Assembly: GCF_016881065.1 (NCBI RefSeq)
Contig: NZ_WXYN01000020.1
Coordinates: 50,480 to 114,479 of the forward strand
Direction: 5' to 3'
DNA: 64,000 nucleotides
Origin: Planococcus soli
Lineage (GTDB): Bacteria; Bacillota; Bacilli; Bacillales_A; Planococcaceae
Shown here: positions 1-8,090 of the stretch, piece after piece
Position numbering within the stretch: the first letter of the stretch is position 1
Layout: each line of letters starts with the position of its first letter
Position numbers and translations under genes: made by a program
The notes under the pieces: generated by a model
Database searches by the model: none
The model's input: only the letters and a program-made list of their open reading frames with translations
Told to the model about the DNA's origin: nothing

Positions 1-1342
1 GGTAACAGGCAATACGACCGCAAAAATAACTGCACAGCATGGTCTTTTTTATTATCCTCTGGTCAAACTGGTGGGTGAGGAAAAAGCAAAACTGTATTAC
101 CAGGCAAATATGGACGGCTTGAAATTCATTGAAGAAACTGCCGATGAACTTGGCATCGACTGCGATTTTTCACATCATAATGCATTCGTCTATGCCAATA
201 CGGCTGCAGGAGCGAAGCTGGTTGAAAAAGAGGCAGAGGCTTACGAACAGCTGGGCATCGACGGAGAGCTGGCAAAAGAAGAAGTGGAATTGCCGTTCCA
301 AGTAAAAGAAGCGGTGGTCATGCGCGGCCAAGCCCAATTCCATCCAGTGAAGTTTTTGGCGGGATTGGTAAAAGAAATTGAACGGCTGGGCGGCAAAATT
401 TATGAGCAGACCCGTGCCGTGAAGATCTTGAGCAAAAACGATCCGGTTATTCAAACCGAAAATCTGTCGCATTTATCGTGCAACCAAGTCATTGTTGCTA
501 CGCACTATCCATTCAATGATTTTGATGGCATGTACTTTTCCCGCTTATCGGTCAATCGCTCGTATGCCATTGCAGCCAAAGTGAATGGCAAGATTCCGAA
601 TGACATGTATATCAGCGGCGATATGCCGTCCCGTTCCTTGCGCTATGTGCCGGGAGAAAATGGGGAGAAGCTGCTGCTGATTGGCGGCGATGGCCATGCC
701 ACTGGAAAAAGTTCGAGTGAGACAATGGAACATTACCGCAATCTTGAGAAGTTTGGTGAAGAGCATTTCGGCATCGAGGAGATTCCGTACCGCTGGTCAG
801 CTCAGGATATGACAACACTCGACCAGATTCCTTATATCGGCACCATCACTGCAGGCTACGACAAGATCCTGGTGGCGACCGGCTTCCACAAATGGGGAAT
901 GTCGAATGGGGCATTGGCCGGCATGCTATTAACTGATCAAATTCTGGGCAAGGAAAATCACTACGCACCTGTCTTTAGTCCAACCCGGCCTAAAATGAAA
1001 TCGGTGGATGTCGCGAGTTTTGCAAAAGACAACGCTTCGGTTGCGAAAGAGTTGGTCAAAGGGAAACTGAAACGGGCGTCCAAAACCGTCGAAGACCTGG
1101 GCAAAGACGAGGGCGCGCTAGTTAAAGTCGGCAAGAAAAAGGCTGGCGGCTACCGGGATGAATACGGCCAAGTCCATCTTGTGGATACGGCATGCACCCA
1201 TATGGGATGCGAAGTCAATTGGAATGACGCCGAACGTTCCTGGGATTGCCCATGCCACGGCTCCCGCTTCTCCTATACAGGAGATGTATTGAATGGACCA
1301 GCGGTTAAACCGTTGCCGAAAATTGAGCAGGATTATAAATAA
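1..1342 (+). CDS. yhfW: FAD-dependent oxidoreductase with C-terminal Rieske [2Fe-2S] domain (5' truncated)
   Basis: The reading frame is open from the window edge (frame starts at base 2), so the N-terminus and its FAD dinucleotide motif lie outside; a GTG at 71 is internal, not the start. The first part is a DadA-type FAD oxidoreductase with a C-terminal FAD-contact region (GATGFHKWG-like segment, about 877-900). The last 100 residues are a Rieske domain: cluster-binding CTHMGC at 1193-1210 and CPCHGS at 1247-1264. Architecture matches B. subtilis YhfW, a cytoplasmic redox protein of unproven substrate. It ends at a strong terminator shared with the convergent yceI-type gene. Confidence 0.9.
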   Translation, partial: VTGNTTAKITAQHGLFYYPLVKLVGEEKAKLYYQANMDGLKFIEETADELGIDCDFSHHNAFVYANTAAGAKLVEKEAEAYEQLGIDGELAKEEVELPFQVKEAVVMRGQAQFHPVKFLAGLVKEIERLGGKIYEQTRAVKILSKNDPVIQTENLSHLSCNQVIVATHYPFNDFDGMYFSRLSVNRSYAIAAKVNGKIPNDMYISGDMPSRSLRYVPGENGEKLLLIGGDGHATGKSSSETMEHYRNLEKFGEEHFGIEEIPYRWSAQDMTTLDQIPYIGTITAGYDKILVATGFHKWGMSNGALAGMLLTDQILGKENHYAPVFSPTRPKMKSVDVASFAKDNASVAKELVKGKLKRASKTVEDLGKDEGALVKVGKKKAGGYRDEYGQVHLVDTACTHMGCEVNWNDAERSWDCPCHGSRFSYTGDVLNGPAVKPLPKIEQDYK

Positions 1343-1344
1343 AA

Positions 1345-1380
1345 AAAGCAGTGCGAGGAATTTTCCTCGCACTGCTTTTT
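1345..1380. terminator. Bidirectional intrinsic terminator
   Basis: Near-perfect stem with arms 1347-1360 and 1363-1376, flanked by an A run on the left and a T run on the right. It can terminate both the Rieske oxidoreductase (+) and the YceI gene (-). Confidence 0.85.
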
Positions 1381-1393
1381 GAATGTCTTTCTA

Positions 1394-1915
1394 TTATGCT
1401 GGATTGCCTTCTAATTCCAATGTGATTTTGATGTCTTCGCCGACCATTACGCCGCCAGTTTCAAGTGCTTGGTTCCAAGTAAGGCCGAAATCTTTGCGGT
1501 TTACTTTGCCTTCTACATTGAACGCCACTACTTCAACGCCCCATGGATTCGTGCCTTTGCCACCGTATTCTACTTCGAAAGTAGCCGGGCGCGTAATGCC
1601 TTTCATCGTAAGGTCGCCAGTCAATTCGTACTCGCCATCGTTCTTAACAATGTCATTGGCTTTGAATGTGATGTATGGGAATTGCTCAGCATCAAAGAAA
1701 TCAGCAGAGCGCAAGTGGTTGTCGCGGTCCGTGTTGTTTGTGTTGATGCTTGCTACATCAATTTTAAAGTCGATCAACGCGCCTTGCAGATTTTCTTCGT
1801 TCGCTTCAACGACTGCTTCATAAGATGTAAAAGAGCCTTTTACTTTCGAGATCATCATGTGCTTTACGGAAAATCCGATTTCTGAGTGTGCTGTGTCTAC
1901 TGTCCATTTTTTCAT
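1394..1915 (-). CDS. YceI family lipid-binding-type protein
   Basis: 173 aa, the usual family length. It begins MKKWTVDTAHSEIGFSVKHM and carries the YceI hallmarks: the DTAHSEIGF start, a central MKGITRPATFEVEYGGKGTN segment and FGLTWNQALETGGVMVG near the end. The family folds as a lipocalin-like beta barrel that binds polyisoprenoid or quinone-like lipids. No signal peptide is visible, so this copy is probably cytoplasmic. The start is fixed by a good Shine-Dalgarno (AGGAGG, complement of 1925-1930). Upstream lie a sigma-A promoter and two palindromes, one resembling an MhqR operator, so a quinone-responsive role is an inference. Confidence 0.9.
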   Translation of the reverse strand: MKKWTVDTAHSEIGFSVKHMMISKVKGSFTSYEAVVEANEENLQGALIDFKIDVASINTNNTDRDNHLRSADFFDAEQFPYITFKANDIVKNDGEYELTGDLTMKGITRPATFEVEYGGKGTNPWGVEVVAFNVEGKVNRKDFGLTWNQALETGGVMVGEDIKITLELEGNPA

Positions 1916-1949
1916 GTTAAATTCCTCCTAGAAATATTGTTCTAAATTA

Positions 1950-1978
1950 AATATAACGGCAATAAATCTCAAAGTCAA
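1950..1978 (-). promoter_or_regulatory. Sigma-A promoter for the YceI gene
   Basis: Read on the minus strand: -35 TTGACT (1973-1978), 17-base spacer, -10 TATATT (1950-1955), close to consensus and about 35 bases from the start codon. Confidence 0.75.
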
Positions 1979-1981
1979 TAG

Positions 1982-2010
1982 TTATTAATTAATAATTCTC
2001 GAATTCGAGA
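1982..2010. promoter_or_regulatory. Two abutting 14-bp palindromes; second resembles an MhqR operator
   Basis: Bases 1982-1995 read TTATTAATTAATAA and 1997-2010 read TCTCGAATTCGAGA, both perfect palindromes one base apart, between the divergent yceI and murB promoters. The second matches the core of the B. subtilis MhqR operator (ATCTCGAATTCGAGAT as I recall it) and is shared with the site upstream of the MhqO-like gene at 17076-17093. Regulator identity is inferred. Confidence 0.6.
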
Positions 2011-2020
2011 CATTATTTTA

Positions 2021-2050
2021 TTGGACTTTTGGCCTGAACCTTGCTATATT
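2021..2050 (+). promoter_or_regulatory. Probable sigma-A promoter for murB
   Basis: TTGGAC (2021-2026), 18-base spacer, TATATT (2045-2050). It lies about 68 bases before the murB start. Confidence 0.55.
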
Positions 2051-2117
2051 GCTTGTCAAATCGGGATGAAAATTGGATACTAGTAGAAGCTATAAGTTTA
2101 GAAGGGATTTGCTTTAG

Positions 2118-3035
2118 ATGACGAAAGAACAATGGTTGACGGATTTACGCGATTTTTTGACGGATGATCACGTCAAAATGGATGAACCGCTACACCTTCA
2201 TACATTAACTAAAATGGGTGGGCCAGCTGATATTTTTGTGTCACCGACAACTGAAGATGAAACTGCTTTTGCAGTAAAATATGCATACACAAATAACATT
2301 CCTTTGCTGCTTCTCGGAAACGGATCAAATATGGTCGTCCGGGACGGAGGATTTCGTGGAATCGTCCTGACTTTAAAAAGTCTGCAGGCGATCCGCATAG
2401 AGGGTACAAGAGTTTATGCCCAGGGCGGAGCGAACATCAAAAAGGTATCAAAAATTGCCGCAGCCAACCAACTGACCGGTTTTGAATTTGCTTGCGGCAT
2501 TCCGGGATCTATCGGCGGTGCCATGGCGATGAATGCAGGTGCTTACGGCGGAGAAATAAAAGATGTTATTATTCAAGCGACAGTTCTCTCTAAAGAAGGC
2601 GAGAAGCTGGTCTTATCCAAAGAAGATTTGGAGCTTGACTACCGCAAGAGCATCATCACGAAAAAAGGCTTTTACGTTTTGTCGGCCGAATTCGAGCTGG
2701 AAATCGGCAAGCAAACGGTTATCGATGCCAAGATGTCGGAATTGACGTATCAGCGGGAAACGAAACAGCCGCTGGAATTTCCTTCTGCAGGCAGTGTTTT
2801 CAAACGTCCACCCGGCAATTTCGCCGGCAAATTGATCCAGGACAGCGGCCTTCAAGGACGGGGCTTTGGCGGAGCAGAAGTCTCTACGAAGCACGCCGGT
2901 TTTATTGTAAATAAAAACAATGCATCGGCCAATGATTACATCAAAACGATTGAAATGGTCAAAGCGGCTGTGCAAGAGAAGTTCGGTATTGATTTAGAGC
3001 TGGAAGTGAAGATTGTCGGAGAAGATCAAGTTTGA
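2118..3035 (+). CDS. murB: UDP-N-acetylenolpyruvoylglucosamine reductase MurB
   Basis: 305 aa. Reduces UDP-GlcNAc-enolpyruvate to UDP-MurNAc with NADPH and FAD in the cytoplasm, the second committed step of peptidoglycan precursor synthesis. The FAD-binding fold is seen in the GNGSNMVVRDGGFRG loop (about residues 69-83) and GIPGSIGGAMAMNAGAYGG (about 130-148). The catalytic serine region SAGSVFKRPPG falls near residue 222, and the ending ELEVKIVGE supplies the conserved glutamate. The short single-loop form fits type II MurB of Bacilli. Monocistronic, with its own promoter and terminator. A GAAGGGA ribosome site lies about 10 bases before the ATG. Confidence 0.97.
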   Translation: MTKEQWLTDLRDFLTDDHVKMDEPLHLHTLTKMGGPADIFVSPTTEDETAFAVKYAYTNNIPLLLLGNGSNMVVRDGGFRGIVLTLKSLQAIRIEGTRVYAQGGANIKKVSKIAAANQLTGFEFACGIPGSIGGAMAMNAGAYGGEIKDVIIQATVLSKEGEKLVLSKEDLELDYRKSIITKKGFYVLSAEFELEIGKQTVIDAKMSELTYQRETKQPLEFPSAGSVFKRPPGNFAGKLIQDSGLQGRGFGGAEVSTKHAGFIVNKNNASANDYIKTIEMVKAAVQEKFGIDLELEVKIVGEDQV

Positions 3036-3040
3036 TTCCA

Positions 3041-3073
3041 AAAGATGTCCCTTAACTGGGGCATCTTTTTTTG
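3041..3073 (+). terminator. murB terminator
   Basis: Stem AAAGATGTCCC / GGGGCATCTTT with a short loop, followed by a T run. Confidence 0.8.
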
Positions 3074-3172
3074 TGGAGAACTGAATTGGTGTATACGGTT
3101 TGTTCTTTTAAAAAAAAGGGATTTATCCTTCGTCAGTCGAATGAAACATCATAAGAAAAAGGGGGCAGGGCA

Positions 3173-5539
3173 ATGGGGGAGAAAGTGAAAAGCAGAAGGT
3201 GGCTAAAATGGCTTTTGGTTGTTCTGGGCGTTCTTGTCGCAGTTGCGGCAGCGGCACTCATTTTTGTAAACGGTTACATAGGAAAGTCCAAGCCGATTAT
3301 TGAAGGCGAAGCGGCAGTCGCGGTACTCGACAGCGATGTGTCGGTCATCCGTGATGATATTGGCGTGCCGCATATTCAGGCAGAGACAGATGCTGATCTT
3401 TACCGGGCACAGGGATATGTCCAGGCGCAGGATCGGATGTTCCAGATGGACCTGTCCCGCAGACAGGCTAGCGGCCAATTGGCAGAGGTGATCGGGGCGG
3501 ATGCAGTCGATACCGATAAGTTTTTCCGGACCTTCAGTTTGCGGGATGCTGCGGAAAAATCATGGGATGGCTATGACGCAGAAGCCAAACAGGTTTTGGA
3601 ATGGTATGCAGAAGGGGTTAACGCCTATATGGAAGAGGCAAAAGCAAACAGCAAGTTAAGTTTTGAGTTTGCCTTGCTTGGCTACGAGCCTGCGGAGTGG
3701 ACACCTGTCGACTCGCTGACAATCGGCAAGTTCATGGCCTATGACCTCGGCGGCCATTGGAATACACTCGCAGTTCGCCACTGGGCATTAAATGAATTCC
3801 CGGAAGACAAAGCCCGCGAGCTGTTTATCTCTTACCCGGAAATTGCACCGGCGATTTTGGCAGCAAACAAGCAGCAGCCAGTCCAGGTAGCCGGAGATTT
3901 CGATGCATCGGTTATTCCGCCTGAATTTAACGGCAGCAACAACTGGGTAGTGTCAGGAGACAAAACGGCAAGCGGAAAACCACTGCTTGCAGATGATCCG
4001 CATCTTGGACTCAGCACGCCATCGATCTGGTACCAAATGCATCTGGAGTCGCCTGAACAAAATGTCAGCGGCGTTATTTTTGCTGGAATCCCTGGGATTA
4101 TTCTGGGGCATAACGAGGAAATCGCCTGGGGCGTCACCAATGTCGGCCCCGACGTTCAGGATCTTTACATCGAAACGCCAAATCCTGAAGATCCGACACA
4201 GTTCCAATATGAAGGCCAGTGGGAACAGGCAGAAGTCAGAAATGAACCGATCAAAGTAAAGGACGGGGAAACGGAAGATTTTGAAGTGTTGGTAACAAGG
4301 CATGGACCAGTCGTTTCGAATGTCCTGTATGACGAAGAGGAAGCAGGTGCTGTCTTTTCAATGCAGTGGACCGCGCTGGAGCCGACACTTGAACTGCAGG
4401 CCGTATTGAACTTTAACAAAGCATCCAATTGGGAAGAGTTTGAACTGGCGCTGGAAGATTTCCAGGCTCCGGCCCAAAACTTTGTTTTTGCTTCTACAGA
4501 TGGCACAATCGCTTATAAAGCGAACGGCCGCATTCCAATCCGCAAATCTGGGGACGGGCAGCTGCCGGTTCCAGGAGATTCAGCAGAATATGGCTGGGAT
4601 GGCTATGTGCCTTTTGATGAATTGCCAACTGCGGTCAATCCGGAAAGCGGGTTTATTGCTACAGCGAACAACGAAGTGATTGATGAGTCCTATCCGTATC
4701 ACATTACCGATTTTTGGGCGCAGCCCTATCGCTATGAGCGGATTGCCGAAGTGCTGGAAGCATCGGATGATCTGACAGCACAGGATATGATGGAGCTGCA
4801 GATGGACCAGCAGAATTTATATGCAGCAGAGTTTTTAGGGGACATGATTTCCACTGTGCGCAATGAAATCGATGAATTTGATGAGGTGCTTACCATGCTT
4901 GAAGAGTGGGATCAGGTCGACAGTCAAGATCAGGGCGCACCGCTGGTTTTCCATAAATGGATGAAGCAGCTGCCGGAAACGCTATTGGCAGATGAATTTC
5001 CAGAAGACGTTTTCGATATGCTGGCGGGCAAAAATCACATTACGGATGAAATGATGCGAAGTGCATTTGCCGGAGAAGAAGGCGTTTGGGTTACGGAATA
5101 TGGCGGCGCCGAAAAATGGCTTGTCGATTCGTTGGAGACGGCAGTGGCTGAAATTAGGGAAGAGCAGGGAAATGACTCGGCCGAATGGGCATGGGGAGAC
5201 CACCATCAATTGACGTTCCCGCATCCGCTTGCAGGTGCCTCTGCAATTTTTGCCGAGTTCCTTAGCCCGAGCCCTGTACCGATCGGAGGTTCCAATATCA
5301 CCGTTCAGGCAGCTGCATCCACCCCGGAAGGCGAAGTCGACCACGGAGCCTCCTGGCGTTTTGTGGCTGATCTTGCTGATTTAACAAGTGCCTATCATAT
5401 TGTTGGGCCTGGCCTAAGTGGACATATGAAATCGGATTACTTCCACAACCAAGTGGATGACTGGGCAGAAGGAAGATTTCATGAAACCGAAATTATGGAG
5501 GATATTGAAGGGGCGACATTAATTTTGAAGGCTCAGTAA
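3173..5539 (+). CDS. Penicillin acylase family N-terminal nucleophile hydrolase
   Basis: 788 aa. The N-terminus has a basic stretch and one hydrophobic segment (about 13-35), so the protein is exported or membrane-anchored. The family is made as one chain and self-cleaves before a serine that becomes the nucleophile. Here that serine is predicted at residue 255 in FNGSNNWVVSG, followed by the conserved LLADDPHLGLSTPSIWYQ. The C-terminal signature HGASWRFVADLAD is present. Substrates in the family include beta-lactams, acyl-homoserine lactones and N-acyl amino acids; the sequence alone does not say which. RBS AAAGGGGGCAGGG precedes the ATG. A long hairpin terminator follows. Confidence 0.93.
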   Translation: MGEKVKSRRWLKWLLVVLGVLVAVAAAALIFVNGYIGKSKPIIEGEAAVAVLDSDVSVIRDDIGVPHIQAETDADLYRAQGYVQAQDRMFQMDLSRRQASGQLAEVIGADAVDTDKFFRTFSLRDAAEKSWDGYDAEAKQVLEWYAEGVNAYMEEAKANSKLSFEFALLGYEPAEWTPVDSLTIGKFMAYDLGGHWNTLAVRHWALNEFPEDKARELFISYPEIAPAILAANKQQPVQVAGDFDASVIPPEFNGSNNWVVSGDKTASGKPLLADDPHLGLSTPSIWYQMHLESPEQNVSGVIFAGIPGIILGHNEEIAWGVTNVGPDVQDLYIETPNPEDPTQFQYEGQWEQAEVRNEPIKVKDGETEDFEVLVTRHGPVVSNVLYDEEEAGAVFSMQWTALEPTLELQAVLNFNKASNWEEFELALEDFQAPAQNFVFASTDGTIAYKANGRIPIRKSGDGQLPVPGDSAEYGWDGYVPFDELPTAVNPESGFIATANNEVIDESYPYHITDFWAQPYRYERIAEVLEASDDLTAQDMMELQMDQQNLYAAEFLGDMISTVRNEIDEFDEVLTMLEEWDQVDSQDQGAPLVFHKWMKQLPETLLADEFPEDVFDMLAGKNHITDEMMRSAFAGEEGVWVTEYGGAEKWLVDSLETAVAEIREEQGNDSAEWAWGDHHQLTFPHPLAGASAIFAEFLSPSPVPIGGSNITVQAAASTPEGEVDHGASWRFVADLADLTSAYHIVGPGLSGHMKSDYFHNQVDDWAEGRFHETEIMEDIEGATLILKAQ

Positions 5540-5554
5540 GTTATACCGAAAAAT

Positions 5555-5680
5555 CGTTCGTAAAAGTATATGCAAATAAGGGAACGTTCGTAAAGTGTTT
5601 TGACACGTTTACGAACGTTTTTTGTGCCGTTTTTCAGGTGTTTTGAAGTGTTCGTAAAGGTGTACTTTTACGAACGGTTT
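5555..5680. repeat. Cluster of TTCGTAAA repeats forming two hairpins
   Basis: TTCGTAAA occurs three times in direct and twice in inverted orientation. Arms 5583-5594 and 5608-5619 form a 12-bp stem with a T run behind it, the likely terminator of the acylase gene. A second related hairpin has arms 5650-5659 and 5666-5675 and a weaker T run. A lone half copy lies at 5555-5567. Confidence 0.7.
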
Positions 5681-5708
5681 TTAGTTATTGGATTCTTTAC
5701 TAATAATA

Positions 5709-5983
5709 TCACTGATTACGTGCACTTTTGGAAATATAACCAATATACAAAAAGACGAATCCGGTAATTGATATTGCAACTGCGAATAATAATCCTGTAG
5801 CACTTGTACCCATCCCAGCACCAGTGATAGCACCTGCAATATTAAGAATAAGAAAATGAATTAAAGGGGAAGTTCAAAAGCGGTAAGATAACCAGCATTG
5901 ATCCATCTCTCTCTGTCGTTTTCAGCAATTTTATGGACAGTAAAATTTAACAAAGCGATATAAGTAGATAAAATTAAGATCAT
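5709..5983 (-). pseudogene. Frameshifted small membrane protein gene
   Basis: Starting at an ATG (5981-5983) with an excellent AGGAGG site six bases upstream, the frame runs MILILSTYIALLNFTVHK... and stops after 40 codons. Reading on in the +2 frame from the C-rich stretch near 5865-5875 continues as SPLIHFLILNIAGAITGAG... to a stop at 5709-5711, with two clear membrane segments. One missing base would restore a protein of about 91 aa with three hydrophobic segments. The family is not recognised. It may be a recent pseudogene, a sequencing error in a homopolymer, or two short peptides. It sits in an AT-rich patch next to an unknown secreted protein. Confidence 0.55.
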
Positions 5984-6105
5984 ATGAATCCTCCTTTCTC
6001 TAAATATGAAATTGCCAAAATAGGCAAGTATGACTATTGGTTATTACTTAGCACCGTTTATTTAAATACTGTCGAGTCTTTTATGACCCATAGTTTTTTA
6101 GCAGA

Positions 6106-6164
6106 CAAAAACTAACTGCCATCAGCAAGCCACGAAGAGTCATGGGCTGCTGATGACAGTTAGT
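6106..6164 (-). terminator. Long hairpin terminator of the 207-aa secreted protein gene
   Basis: Arms 6111-6131 and 6145-6164 pair over about 20 bases (ACTAACTG...CAGTTAGT) with one interruption. Read on the minus strand the stem is followed by TTTTTG. It lies 120 bases past the stop codon of the minus-strand gene. Confidence 0.6.
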
Positions 6165-6285
6165 TGATTGCATTTTAGTGTGAATTCAAGGCATACAAAA
6201 TTTAACGAAGCTTGTAATAGGCTGCCTGAATATACACCGGCAGTGACAACTTATTCATTACTGTTTAAATATAGTTTATCAAAGG

Positions 6286-6909
6286 TTATTTATATCTATT
6301 AGAATGTACTTCTGTAAAAGAAGTTTTTAATTTCGTTTTAGCTTTGTCAGTGTACATATATACTACGTAACGGTTGTAAATGTTATAAGCGTCTTTATCC
6401 ACATATTTTTTTACTGTCCAATATGTATATTGAGTTGTAGGTAATCCTTTGACTCCTCTAACCCAGACTGCTCCAGCCATACCGCCAGCCACTGACTTAG
6501 CCGCAGCAGAAGTGAAAAGAGTGGTTAAAGCATATCCTGCTCCTGCTCCTGATCCTCTAAGTACAAGGGTAGTTAACCAAGAATATCCATTTTTAACTAA
6601 CTTATCGCTGCCGTATATGGTTTTATCAAATTTCCAATTAAAGTTAGCGCTATCATTGATAATCATTTGTGTAGTGAAATCACCATCACCGTTTTCTTCA
6701 AGAGTACTAATTTTTTTAATATTTTCATCTCCCCCTATAGGTCCTGAATAAAGTACCTGTGACTGATAATTTAGTGTGGGACCATAATAACCTGATTCGT
6801 TAACACTATCAACTTGAGACTTTTTTTCTTCTTCCAATCCATTAGCGAGTGGAGTTAAAGGTGCTGACAATAATAAAACTGTAGAAATTAATACTGTAAT
6901 ATTTTTCAT
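6286..6909 (-). CDS. Secreted protein of unknown function with a Gly/Ala-rich hydrophobic core
   Basis: 207 aa. A typical signal peptide (residues 1-23, ending PLANG) indicates export. The mature part starts with an acidic, polar region. A Gly/Ala-rich hydrophobic stretch follows (about 111-151, containing RGSGAGAGYALTT and AAAKSVAGGMAGAVW), then a Tyr/Lys-rich tail. I do not recognise the family. A signal peptide, one membrane-active-looking segment and small membrane proteins next door would fit a large secreted bacteriocin or toxin, but that is inference. Base composition is clearly AT-richer than the flanking genes, which suggests transfer. An AGGAGG site and a TTGTTT-16-TACAAT promoter precede it. 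Confidence 0.75.
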   Translation of the reverse strand: MKNITVLISTVLLLSAPLTPLANGLEEEKKSQVDSVNESGYYGPTLNYQSQVLYSGPIGGDENIKKISTLEENGDGDFTTQMIINDSANFNWKFDKTIYGSDKLVKNGYSWLTTLVLRGSGAGAGYALTTLFTSAAAKSVAGGMAGAVWVRGVKGLPTTQYTYWTVKKYVDKDAYNIYNRYVVYMYTDKAKTKLKTSFTEVHSNRYK

Positions 6910-6942
6910 TTCATAACCTCCTAATTTTTTACTTACTTTTAA

Positions 6943-6970
6943 ATTGTATGCTATTTATTTGGAAAAACAA
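6943..6970 (-). promoter_or_regulatory. Sigma-A promoter of the 207-aa secreted protein gene
   Basis: Minus strand: TTGTTT (6965-6970), 16-base spacer, TACAAT (6943-6948), about 34 bases from the start codon. Confidence 0.55.
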
Positions 6971-7038
6971 GTATTTTCTGACAACTAAAATATGTTATAA
7001 TTTATTTAATAATTAGAAACTAAGAAAGAAGGTTGAGT

Positions 7039-7266
7039 ATGCAAAAAGTATTTACAGAACGAGGTTTAGGAATAACAATTGCCGTTATTATATTTTTGGG
7101 GATTATTATATATACAATGTTAGATAGTCTTGAAGTAATTTATTTTATGGTGACAGCAATTATTTTAGCAGGCATCTTGTATGAAAAAGACCGGAAAAAA
7201 AATATTTGGAAATACATTGTAGGCTATGCCATATTGATAGGATTTATATATATACTGTTTAGTTAG
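7039..7266 (+). CDS. Small three-helix membrane protein, unknown
   Basis: 75 aa, almost entirely hydrophobic: segments at about 10-30, 33-49 and 55-74, separated by a short charged turn (YEKDRKKN). The ATG at 7039 is preferred over a TTG six bases upstream because GAAAGAAGG sits six bases before it. A TATAAT (6996-7001) lies upstream. It is transcribed divergently from the secreted 207-aa protein and shares its low GC. An immunity-type role for that protein is possible but unproven. Confidence 0.6.
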   Translation: MQKVFTERGLGITIAVIIFLGIIIYTMLDSLEVIYFMVTAIILAGILYEKDRKKNIWKYIVGYAILIGFIYILFS

Positions 7267-7736
7267 TCGTAATTTTTTTAATAAATGTTTATTTTCTTGG
7301 ATTATATTGTCGAGAGCGTAAAATATCTTTTGTAAATGAGTAATAGAAAAAGGAAGACCTTTTCTTGTAGAATTAAGTCACCAAAACCAATTCACAGAAA
7401 AAGAGACCTTCCCTATGATTGAACTAAGCCCCAAATGGTAAACACTTTAAAAAGTGATCCATTTGGGGCTTAGTTCACAAAAGACTGTTTTGTAAGGTTT
7501 TAAAATCGTAATGTTGACTGAATTAGAGTTTACATATCATCAATTTATCGGAAGCTATCATGAACGGAGTATGAACCTTAGGAACCCCTGTAACCTTTTT
7601 ATGTCAAGATTACAGGGGTTCCTTTAAGTTTAATGCAAAACAAAGCTCGAAATTGAAGAATACTATCTCTTCAAGTGAAAAACACGTTTCTTTTTAATAA
7701 GTTATACTGAAGAAAAACGGATGCGGGGCGTTTGGG
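7267..7736. other. Non-coding gap with two long dyads
   Basis: No credible gene. A 19-bp perfect inverted repeat (7420-7438 with 7459-7477) encloses a smaller dyad. A second hairpin (7580-7593 with 7610-7623) is followed by TTTAAGTTT and may terminate transcription before the fluoride channel genes. A TATACT at 7703-7708 may be the -10 of crcB. No fluoride-riboswitch-like fold was seen. Confidence 0.5.
7420..7477. repeat. 58-base hairpin with 19-bp perfect arms
   Basis: Arms TGAACTAAGCCCCAAATGG and its exact complement, with an inner CACTTT...AAAGTG dyad. No T run on either side, so it is not a typical terminator. It could be a remnant of a mobile-element end. Confidence 0.6.
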
Positions 7737-8090
7737 ATGAAGCGGATACTGGCGGTAGGGGTTGGCGGAATGGCTGGCGCGTTGCTGCGTGCAGGAATAT
7801 ATATGGCAGTTGCAGGAGGGCTTGGACTTTGGCTCGTTAACATAGCTGGCAGTTTTTTGATAGGAGTTGCGGCCGTCCGTTTAGCCCGCAAGTCGGCAGA
7901 GCTGCGGCTGCTGGTGTCGACAGGCCTGCTTGGCTCGTTTACCACTTTTTCGGCATTCTCCGCTGATTGGTTTCATTACTTGGAGTCATCCGTTTGGGTA
8001 GGATTGGCGTTTGCCGGGAGCATGACAGTGGCATGTATTGCCTCAGCGGCCACAGGACTGTGGATTGGGCGAAGAGGGGTGGCGTCATGA
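7737..8090 (+). CDS. crcB1: Fluoride-specific ion channel FluC/CrcB, subunit 1
   Basis: 117 aa with four membrane helices. It has the CrcB/Fluc signature: GTxxR-like GALLRAG near the N-terminus, the NIAGSFLIG helix and the LGSFTTFSAFSADW motif whose Phe/Thr residues line the fluoride path. Fluc channels are dual-topology dimers that let cytoplasmic fluoride escape. Gram-positive genomes often encode two paralogues that form a heterodimer, as here: the stop codon overlaps the next ATG (ATGA). No fluoride riboswitch is visible upstream. Confidence 0.92.
   Translation: MKRILAVGVGGMAGALLRAGIYMAVAGGLGLWLVNIAGSFLIGVAAVRLARKSAELRLLVSTGLLGSFTTFSAFSADWFHYLESSVWVGLAFAGSMTVACIASAATGLWIGRRGVAS

Noticed and set aside
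7340-7480. Insertion sequence
   Set aside because: Only a dyad is present; no transposase remnant, target duplication or second end could be found.
7624-7736. Possible fluoride riboswitch before the crcB pair
   Set aside because: No segment resembles the crcB-motif pseudoknot consensus; the leader is short and AT-rich.
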